Part shown: positions 22,031 to 27,368 of the stretch, in pieces | Layout: each line of letters begins with the position of its first letter | Position numbering within the stretch: the first letter of the stretch is position 1 | From: an uncultured Collinsella sp. | GTDB lineage: Bacteria; Actinomycetota; Coriobacteriia; Coriobacteriales; Coriobacteriaceae | Direction of reading: 5' to 3' | DNA length: 27,368 nucleotides | Assembly: GCA_900544725.1 (NCBI GenBank) | Contig: UQWK01000026.1 | Coordinates: 1-27,368 of the forward strand | Position numbers and translations under genes: made by a program | Notes under the pieces: model-generated | What the model was told of the DNA's origin: nothing | Database searches by the model: none | What the model saw: only the letters and a program-made list of their open reading frames with translations

Positions 22031-23934
22031 TAGCAGCCCTCCTCTCGCGCGACCGTCTTGGATTTAGCAATGTCCGCGACGTTAGAAGGACCGTCCGAGC
22101 GACCGATTAGCAGGTCCACCAACTCGTCTGTCAGCGACTCAACCGTATAGAGGCCGTCAAAGCGCAGCGGCACGCCTGCCTTCGCAAGCGCCAGCGCCAT
22201 GCGCTGGGCAGCGGGAACACCCAAGCCGATTGATTTAAGCTCATCGGCATGCGCAAAAACCTGAGCGGGCCTGCCCTCGGCAAACACCTCGCCCTCGTTC
22301 ATCACGACAATACGGTCGCAGCAATTGGCAAGGTCATCCATACTGTGCGAGACCATGACGACGGTCAGGCCCCCATGGTGAAGTCGATCGATGAGCTCCA
22401 GGAAATCACTGCGCGCCGCCGGATCGAGCCCCGCCATGGGCTCATCGAGTACCAGGACCTCGGGCTCCATGGCAAGCACGCCAGCAAACGCCACGCGCCG
22501 CTGCTGCCCGCCCGAGAGCTCAAAGGGGTTCTTGTCGCCCACCGTAGCCAGGTCGAGGCCCACGCGCGCGAGCGATGACTCAACGCGGCGGGCAACCTCG
22601 GCCTGCGACAAGCCAAGGTTATGCGGACCAAACGCCACGTCCTGTGCCACGGTCTCGGCAAACAGTTGACGCTCTGGATACTGAAACGCCACGCCGACCT
22701 TTGCCTTAACCGCGGCGGCATCTTTCTTGTTTACCAGGTCGAGCCCCAGCGCATAAACAGAACCCTCCTGGGGACGAATCAGACCGTTGAGATGCTGAAC
22801 CAGCGTCGATTTACCCGAACCGGTATGGCCCGCAAGGCCCAGGAACTCGCCACGACACACCGTTAGCGACACATCACGCAACGCCCAAGGGCTGCTAGGG
22901 TCGTTGCCCCAGAGGGTCTGCTTGTTCGATGCGCCCTCGGCGGCTGAGCGCTTGTGCCAACGGCGACGCTCACGGGCGCTCAGCGAATAGCTATACGAAA
23001 GGTGCGAAATCTCGATGACGGGCTCTGACGCGTTGTCCTCATTGTCTGCCGGAACAGCGCCGTCAGCGATTTCCGACTGGGATGCGGAAGACTGCCCCGC
23101 GGCGCCCGCCTCACTTCGCTCGGTATAGGCCTGCGCAACCTCGGCAACCATATCCGCCTCGCGCACCTGCGCGTGAACGGGCACGCCCTTCGCACGAAGC
23201 GCCCTGCCAAGACAGCACGATGCCGGCATATCCAGGTTCAGCCGCGCGAGTTCGTCCGCCTGCGTCAAGATTTCATCGGGCGTGCCCAACATGGCAACGC
23301 GCCCCGCCCGAAACACCGCGACTCGATCGGCCTCGGCGGCCTCTTCCATAAAGTGCGTAATCATCACGATGGTCATGCCGCGTTCGTGCAGCGCGTGACA
23401 GGCCTTCATAAGGCCCTTGCGCCCGCGCGGATCGAGCATCGAGGACGCCTCGTCCAAAATGAGCACGCGCGGCTCCATGGCGAGCACGCCGGCAAGCGCC
23501 ACGCGCTGCTTTTGTCCGCCCGAGAGCGCGTGGGTCTCGTGGCGCTCAAAGCCCACCAGACCCACGGCCTTCAGCGCCTCGCGCACGCGCTGCGCGATCT
23601 GGGCCGATTCGACCCCTAAGTTCTCGGGACCAAACGCAACATCGTCCTCGACAAGCGTCGCCACAAGCTGGTCGTCGGGATTCTGGAACACCATGCCCGC
23701 AGTCGAGCGGATATCGTAGACCAGCTCGGGATCGGACGCGTCCATGCCGTTGACGCACACCGTTCCCGTATCGGGCTGCAGCAGCGCGTTCAAATGCTTG
23801 GCAAACGTCGACTTGCCCGACCCGTTTCCGCCGAGGATGCAGAAAAACTCGCCATCCTCGATGTTCAGATCGATGCCATCGAGCGCCGGCACGACACCGT
23901 CATAGCTAAAGGAAACGCCCCGACACTCAATCAT
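22030..23934 (-). CDS. ecfA: Fused ECF transporter ATPase, EcfA and EcfA' in one chain
   Basis: The protein (634 residues) energises ECF vitamin uptake. It contains two complete ABC ATPase domains. The first (about 1-275) has Walker A GGNGSGKST at 35-43, Q-loop FQNPDDQ, signature ALSGGQ near 136 and Walker B LILDEASSMLDP. The second (about 305-580) has Walker A GHTGSGKST at 369-377, FQYPERQ, ELSGGQ near 472 and VLVLDEPMAGLDP. These two sets match EcfA1 and EcfA2, which are usually separate genes. A flexible linker rich in S, A and E (about 270-305) joins them, and the second domain has an insertion (315-348) before its P-loop. The start overlaps the ribU stop (ATGA). Confidence 0.95.
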   Translation of the reverse strand: MIECRGVSFSYDGVVPALDGIDLNIEDGEFFCILGGNGSGKSTFAKHLNALLQPDTGTVCVNGMDASDPELVYDIRSTAGMVFQNPDDQLVATLVEDDVAFGPENLGVESAQIAQRVREALKAVGLVGFERHETHALSGGQKQRVALAGVLAMEPRVLILDEASSMLDPRGRKGLMKACHALHERGMTIVMITHFMEEAAEADRVAVFRAGRVAMLGTPDEILTQADELARLNLDMPASCCLGRALRAKGVPVHAQVREADMVAEVAQAYTERSEAGAAGQSSASQSEIADGAVPADNEDNASEPVIEISHLSYSYSLSARERRRWHKRSAAEGASNKQTLWGNDPSSPWALRDVSLTVCRGEFLGLAGHTGSGKSTLVQHLNGLIRPQEGSVYALGLDLVNKKDAAAVKAKVGVAFQYPERQLFAETVAQDVAFGPHNLGLSQAEVARRVESSLARVGLDLATVGDKNPFELSGGQQRRVAFAGVLAMEPEVLVLDEPMAGLDPAARSDFLELIDRLHHGGLTVVMVSHSMDDLANCCDRIVVMNEGEVFAEGRPAQVFAHADELKSIGLGVPAAQRMALALAKAGVPLRFDGLYTVESLTDELVDLLIGRSDGPSNVADIAKSKTVAREEGC

Positions 23935-24521
23935 GCGCGGCCTTTGACCTGGTCCTTTTTAGGCGTGATGAGGTTGGAGACTGCCTTATACACCGCCAGC
24001 GTCAACACCGAGTTGAGCACGGTCTTGATGAGGTTAAACGGCAAAACGGCGGGAAGCATGAGCGGCAGAATCACATCGGCCGAGCCATACCAGAACCAAA
24101 CGCCAATGGTCAGATTCGCAACCATAGAAAGCACCGTAGCGGCAATGACGCCGAGCACCAGGCCAATCACGGCACCCTTGTAGGTGTGCATCTTCTGGTA
24201 GACGATAGCCGCAGGCAGAATATAGCCCAGCGTAGCCACCAGGTTCATAAGCGCACCGACCCAATCGCCCGTGGTAAGCGCATGGATAACGATCGCCATA
24301 GCGGCAACAGCGGTGCCGGCACCAGGGCCGTACGCAAATCCACACACCATCGCCGGCACCAGCGACGGGTCATACGTCAAAAACGGCGCCGAGGGAAGGA
24401 TGGGCAGCTGCACATACATAAACAGTGCTCCCAAGGCGCACATCAACGCCATGGTAACGAGCTGTTTGGTGCTCCACCTATTCGTGTTCTCAAAATGGAT
24501 ATGCTGCGACTGTTCAGACAT
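23931..24521 (-). CDS. ribU: ECF transporter S component, riboflavin type (RibU-like)
   Basis: The S component binds the vitamin with high affinity and delivers it through the ECF module. The 196-residue protein has about six membrane helices. The first has the S-component signature TMALMCALGALFMYV, followed by LPSAPFLTYDPSLVPAMVCGFAYGPG-type sequence and a loop with TYKGAVIGLVLG, as in RibU proteins. The FMN riboswitch directly upstream makes riboflavin the likely substrate. The start at 24521 follows AGGTGA by 4 nt; an ATG at 24542 lies inside the riboswitch-adjacent leader. Its stop codon overlaps the ecfA start. A different flavin or precursor is the main alternative. Confidence 0.92.
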   Translation of the reverse strand: MSEQSQHIHFENTNRWSTKQLVTMALMCALGALFMYVQLPILPSAPFLTYDPSLVPAMVCGFAYGPGAGTAVAAMAIVIHALTTGDWVGALMNLVATLGYILPAAIVYQKMHTYKGAVIGLVLGVIAATVLSMVANLTIGVWFWYGSADVILPLMLPAVLPFNLIKTVLNSVLTLAVYKAVSNLITPKKDQVKGRA

Positions 24522-24536
24522 AAGATCACCTGCCTC

Positions 24537-24713
24537 TTTCATCCGGACTCTAACCGTTGGTACTGGGATCTCACCAGTTCAGCCGGCATGCGAACCAACG
24601 CACGCACGGGTCGCGGACTCATCGGCTCGGCCGCAGGCACTTTACCTGCGCCACGGTGTCCCTTTGACATCGCCCGATTTACCGCCAGTGGGGAATTTCA
24701 CCCCGCCCTGAAA
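24537..24713 (-). promoter_or_regulatory. FMN riboswitch (RFN element)
   Basis: Read on minus, the aptamer has GGGCGGGGTGAAATTCCCCA and CTGGCGGTAAAT at its 5' side. The 3' side has GGTGAGATCCCAGTACC, AACGGTTAGAGTCCGGATGA. P1 is closed by TTTCA/TGAAA. These are the RFN landmarks. The 3' end of P1 is 15 nt before the ribU start codon and 5 nt before its SD, leaving no room for a terminator, so FMN probably blocks translation. FMN-bound RNA would shut down riboflavin uptake. Confidence 0.97.
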
Positions 24714-24724
24714 CAGCAATTGCA

Positions 24725-24752
24725 AGTGTAGCACCAGCAGGCTTTCGCGCAA
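24725..24752 (-). promoter_or_regulatory. Promoter of the FMN-riboswitch operon
   Basis: On minus, TTGCGC (24752-24747) and TACACT (24730-24725) with a 16-nt spacer lie just before the riboswitch 5' strand. Confidence 0.65.
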
Positions 24753-24918
24753 GTATGCCAAAGGTAATTTATGGCGGAGACCAGTTGCCGTAACAACCAC
24801 GTTCCCCACCCATCCCAAAGTAGCGCGCCTTTCGCGCGAAACGCGAAACAGCGAGGGGGACACGTATTCCCATCAACCACGTCCTTCTCCGCGAGCCGAC
24901 CTCAAGGCCGCAAACGCA
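24753..24918. other. Intergenic stretch with no convincing gene
   Basis: This 166-nt region lies between the flavin operon promoter and the long hairpin. It holds short G/C-rich inverted pieces (GCGCGCCTTTCGCGCG near 24826-24841) and imperfect repeats of ACGTGGTTG (minus, near 24800 and 24883). Frames crossing it have no SD or recognisable product. It may be part of the same repeat element as the hairpin. Confidence 0.4.
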
Positions 24919-25064
24919 GGGAATCCGGGGGCGTGACGGGGGTTTCTCTCCGGAACATTTCCGCAGGACGCAAAGAGGCTCCGCAGCGCGAAGCGCGATG
25001 CGGAGCCTCTTTGCATGTCCGAGGACGTTCCGGAGAGAAACCCCCGTCACGCCCCCGGATTCCC
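24919..25064. repeat. Long palindromic element, 146 nt with 38-bp perfect arms
   Basis: Arms 24919-24956 and 25027-25064 are exact inverted copies of 38 nt. Inside them is a second perfect 16-bp pair (24970-24985 and 24999-25014) with a loop that can itself fold. The intervening 12-13 nt on each side contain GGAC/GTCC. The whole would form one very stable hairpin. It starts 27 nt after groEL and could end that transcript, but there is no T-run outside either arm. A palindromic repeat or two nested terminators are possible. Confidence 0.8.
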
Positions 25065-25090
25065 GGTGGGAGTTCTAGACCTTGTCGGCC

Positions 25091-26728
25091 TTAGTACATA
25101 CCGCCACCCTGCTGACCAGCGGTGGCAGCAGCGATAGCGTCCTCAAGCTGAGTGTTCTTGGGCACATCGGAGACGGTGGCCTCGGTGATGAGGATCAGGC
25201 TGGCGACAGAAGCAGCGTTCTGCAGGGTGACGCGGCTGACCTTGACGGGGTCGAGGACGCCCATCTCGATCATGTCGCCCCACTCGCCGTTGGCAGAGTT
25301 GAGACCCTGGCCAGCAGGCAGCTCGGCAACCTTGTCGACCACGACAGCGCCCTCAAAGCCAGCGTTCTTGGCGATGGTGGCGACCGGAGCGGTCAGAGCC
25401 TTCTTGACGATATCGACGCCGATCTTCTCCTCGGGGTCGTCGATCTCGACAGCGTCGAGCGCAGGAGCGGCGTCCATGAAGGCGACGCCGCCGCCGGCGA
25501 CGATGCCCTCCTCGACAGCAGCGCGGGTAGCCTGCAGGGCATCCTCGACGCGGTGCTTGATCTCCTTGAGCTCGGACTCGGTAGCAGCGCCGACCTTGAT
25601 GACGGCAACGCCACCGGAGAGCTTGGCCAGGCGCTCCTGGAGCTTCTCGCGGTCGAAGTCAGAGGTGGTGTTCTCCATCTCGCCCTTGATCTGAGCGATG
25701 CGGGCGTCGATGGCCTCCTTGGAGCCAGCGCCGCCGACGACGACGGTGTTGTCCTTGGAGATGGTGACGGACTTGGCAGTACCGAGCATATCGGCGGTGA
25801 TGTCAGCGACCTTCACGCCCAGCTCGTCCAAGGCGGCCTGGCCACCGGTGAGGACGGCGATGTCCTCGAGGATGCGCTTGCGGCGATCGCCATAGCCCGG
25901 GGCCTTGACGGCGCAGACGTTGAGAGCGCCACGGATCTTGTTGAGGACCAGGGTCGGCAGAGCCTCGCCGTCGATGTCCTCAGCGATGATGAGCAGGCCA
26001 CGGCCGGCGCGCTGGACAGCCTCGAGAACAGGCATGATGTCCTGAACGCTGGAGATCTTCTGGTCGGTGATGAGGATGTACGGATCCTTCATCACGGCCT
26101 CCATGCGGTCGTTGTCCGTGACGAAGTAAGCGGAGACATAGCCCTTGTCGAACTGCATGCCCTCGACGGTGTCGATGGTAATGTCGAACGTCTGGGAATC
26201 CTCGACGGTGATGACGCCGTCCTTACCCACGACCTCCATGGCCTCGGCGATCTTCTCGCCGACCTCGGGGTCACCGGCGGAGATGGTACCGACGGAAGCG
26301 ATCTGCTCCTTGGTCTCGACCGGCTTGGCCTGCTTCTTCATCTCGGCGACGGCAGCGTTTACAGCCTTGTCGATGCCGCGACGGATGGCCAGCGGGTTGG
26401 CGCCGGCGGCGACGTTACGCAGACCGTCGTTGACGATAGCCTGGGCGAGCAGGGTTGCGGTGGTGGTGCCGTCACCCACGGTGTCGTTGGTCTTGGTGGC
26501 GACCTCCTTCACCAGCTGAGCGCCCATGTTCTCGATGTTGTCCTCGAGCTCGATCTCCTTAGCGACGGAAACGCCGTCGTTGGTGATGGTCGGGGCACCG
26601 AACGTGCGCTGCAGAGCGACGTAACGGCCCTTGGGGCCCATGGTGACGGTAACGGCGTCGGCCAGAGTGTTGACGCCCTTGGCGAGCTTGGCGCGGGCAT
26701 CGGTGTTGAACGTAATGTTCTTTGCCAT
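25091..26728 (-). CDS. groEL: Chaperonin GroEL (Hsp60)
   Basis: GroEL forms the 14-mer folding chamber capped by GroES. The 545-residue protein has the family's N-terminus (MAKNITFNTDAR), the ATP site VGDGTTTATLLAQAIV near residue 85, apical-domain sequence EGMQFDKGYVSAYF near 190, and the equatorial signature AAVEEGIVAGGGVA near 405. The C-terminus is GQQGGGMY, a short form of the usual GGM tail. GGAGG lies about 10 nt before the ATG. It follows groES by 96 nt; that gap has a G/C hairpin but no clear promoter. The long palindrome follows. Confidence 0.98.
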   Translation of the reverse strand: MAKNITFNTDARAKLAKGVNTLADAVTVTMGPKGRYVALQRTFGAPTITNDGVSVAKEIELEDNIENMGAQLVKEVATKTNDTVGDGTTTATLLAQAIVNDGLRNVAAGANPLAIRRGIDKAVNAAVAEMKKQAKPVETKEQIASVGTISAGDPEVGEKIAEAMEVVGKDGVITVEDSQTFDITIDTVEGMQFDKGYVSAYFVTDNDRMEAVMKDPYILITDQKISSVQDIMPVLEAVQRAGRGLLIIAEDIDGEALPTLVLNKIRGALNVCAVKAPGYGDRRKRILEDIAVLTGGQAALDELGVKVADITADMLGTAKSVTISKDNTVVVGGAGSKEAIDARIAQIKGEMENTTSDFDREKLQERLAKLSGGVAVIKVGAATESELKEIKHRVEDALQATRAAVEEGIVAGGGVAFMDAAPALDAVEIDDPEEKIGVDIVKKALTAPVATIAKNAGFEGAVVVDKVAELPAGQGLNSANGEWGDMIEMGVLDPVKVSRVTLQNAASVASLILITEATVSDVPKNTQLEDAIAAATAGQQGGGMY

Positions 26729-26760
26729 GGTAGGTAATCCTCCAAAAGAAATGTGACTCG

Positions 26761-26792
26761 CGTCGCCGCTTCCGAGTCCTATGCGGCGGACG
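26761..26792 (-). other. Hairpin between groES and groEL
   Basis: GCGTCGCCGC (26761-26770) and GCGGCGGACGC (26782-26792) pair with one bulge. No T-run follows, so it is more likely a processing or stabilising hairpin between the two cistrons than a terminator. Confidence 0.45.
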
Positions 26793-26824
26793 CGTTCAAA
26801 GACGAATCAGAGATTCTGACGAGA

Positions 26825-27118
26825 CTAGGCCTCGACGACGGCGTAGATGTCGTCGGCGCGCATGAGCAGATACTTCTCGCCGTCGACCTTGACCTCGTTG
26901 CCACCAAACTTACCGTAGATGACAACGTCGCCGACCTGAACGTCCATGGGGATGCGCTCGCCCTTGTCGTTGACCTTACCGGCGCCAACGGCAACGATGG
27001 TGCCGCGCTGCGGCTTCTCCTGAGCGTTGCTGGCGATGTACAGGCCAGAAGCGGTCTTCTGCTCGGCCTCGTCGGGCTTGACCAGGACGCGATCTGCAAG
27101 CGGCTTCAAAGACGACAT
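26825..27118 (-). CDS. groES: Co-chaperonin GroES (Hsp10)
   Basis: GroES is the heptameric lid for GroEL. The 97-residue product is the standard size. LKPLADRVLVKPDEAEQKTASGLYI contains the start of the fold and the mobile loop (about 15-32), followed by GTIVAVGAG and VQVGDVVIYGKFGGNEV near the roof and base. The start at 27118 has GGAGG 8 nt upstream (AAAGGAGG); a longer frame to 27151 would start inside the leader hairpin. It heads the groES-groEL pair. Confidence 0.97.
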   Translation of the reverse strand: MSSLKPLADRVLVKPDEAEQKTASGLYIASNAQEKPQRGTIVAVGAGKVNDKGERIPMDVQVGDVVIYGKFGGNEVKVDGEKYLLMRADDIYAVVEA

Positions 27119-27139
27119 GCTTGTTTCCTCCTTTGTGGG

Positions 27140-27160
27140 CCGCGCGGTCATGCCGCGCGG
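27140..27160 (-). promoter_or_regulatory. Leader hairpin in front of the groES SD
   Basis: CCGCGCGG occurs twice (27140-27147 and 27153-27160), 5 nt apart. It is self-complementary, so the two copies form an 8-bp G/C stem ending about 5 nt before AAAGGAGG. It is too stable to be a typical RNA thermometer; it may protect the mRNA 5' part. Confidence 0.5.
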
Positions 27161-27190
27161 GTTAACCCTTTTTGTTTGCGTACGCGTTGA

Positions 27191-27219
27191 ATGGTACCCA
27201 CGAATGGCGGGTTATACAA
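27191..27219 (-). promoter_or_regulatory. Possible groES promoter
   Basis: TTGTAT (27219-27214) and TACCAT (27196-27191) on minus are 17 nt apart, about 73 nt before groES. Both boxes are imperfect. No CIRCE (TTAGCACTC-N9-GAGTGCTAA) or HspR-type repeat is visible around it. Confidence 0.35.
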
Positions 27220-27227
27220 CACAGAGT

Positions 27228-27246
27228 CAAAAAATCTTATTTTTTG
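27228..27246 (-). terminator. A/T-rich palindrome, possible upstream terminator
   Basis: CAAAAAAT and ATTTTTTG (27228-27235 and 27239-27246) pair around a 3-nt loop. On minus it ends in TTTTTTG. It may end a transcript coming from beyond the right edge. Confidence 0.4.
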
Positions 27247-27368
27247 GCACTTAGATTTCCTGAATGCCGGGGGATAACTTAGCGATGCCTCCCGTGTGGC
27301 TCCGGAGGGGCGGGGCATAAGGTTTCCTGCTCGGGCAGTCCTGCTCGCACGAAGGCCACATTAAGTGG
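27247..27368. other. Unassigned structured stretch at the right edge
   Basis: No convincing reading frame is present. It holds CTCCGGAG, a repeated CCTGCTCG (27329-27336 and 27343-27350), a CTGC/GGCAG-type hairpin and CCAC/GTGG at the very end (27356-27368). This could be the 3' end of a non-coding RNA or a repeat cut by the window. I could not match it to tmRNA, RNase P, SRP RNA or 6S RNA. Confidence 0.35.

Noticed and set aside
24769..25050. Small minus-strand gene between groEL and the flavin operon
   Set aside because: The frame runs through the long palindrome, has no SD and no family match.
25082..26737. 551-codon plus-strand open frame
   Set aside because: It is antisense to groEL with a repetitive D/L/G/V composition and no recognisable domain.
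1..27368. CRISPR array, prophage or intact insertion sequence
   Set aside because: No regularly spaced direct repeats, phage structural genes or transposase-like proteins were seen on either strand.
27119..27368. CIRCE operator upstream of groES
   Set aside because: GACTC near 27224-27228 (minus) is the only similar piece. There is no matching GAGTGCTAA arm at the 9-nt spacing.

Overview
The window looks like chromosomal DNA from a gut coriobacterium, most likely Collinsella. That guess rests on the high G+C, strong SD-led genes of actinobacterial type, a Veg homologue next to ispE in a non-Bacillus background, a lysyl-tRNA synthetase with an extra C-terminal tRNA-binding domain, and intergenic palindromes of a kind I associate with this genus from memory. 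Almost every gene is on the minus strand; only asnB and tRNA-Val are on plus. No phage, plasmid, CRISPR or intact transposase gene was seen. The genes are mostly housekeeping; the unusual material is in the intergenic DNA.

Reading right to left in the direction of minus transcription: (1) groES-groEL (25091-27118), preceded at the window edge by an unassigned structured stretch and followed by a 146-nt near-perfect hairpin. (2) An FMN-riboswitch operon (20199-24752): riboflavin ECF S component (RibU-like), a fused double ATPase EcfA-EcfA', EcfT, then two paralogous pyridoxamine-phosphate-oxidase-fold (flavin-binding) proteins. The ribU/ecfA and ecfA/ecfT junctions overlap (ATGA and TAATG) and the next gap is 30 nt, so this reads as one flavin-uptake and flavin-use unit. 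(3) The arginine operon argC-argJ-argB-argD (15145-20030), with a candidate operator palindrome upstream and a hairpin plus T6 between argC and argJ.

(4) A plus-strand island: asnB (glutamine-dependent asparagine synthetase) and tRNA-Val(UAC). Just beyond lie an inverted copy of the tRNA T-arm and a 215-bp MITE-like element with 26-bp terminal inverted repeats. (5) A wall/nucleotide/translation-quality cluster running murE, HAD phosphatase, murI, rph, rdgB, dtd, veg, ispE (5501-12332), with several coupled junctions. The MurE specificity motif reads DDPG rather than DNPR, pointing to a non-DAP third residue in peptidoglycan. (6) tRNA-Pro(CGG), tatA with a clear promoter, greA and lysS (2379-5463). 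(7) A highly folded 2036-2334 spacer with no convincing gene, a ThrE-type threonine/serine exporter, a 22-bp-arm palindrome, a strong terminator, and the start of a DUF2798 membrane protein running off the left edge.

Starts were moved downstream from the longest open frame wherever a Shine-Dalgarno sequence fixed a better one. All family calls come from reading translated sequence by eye; no searches were run.
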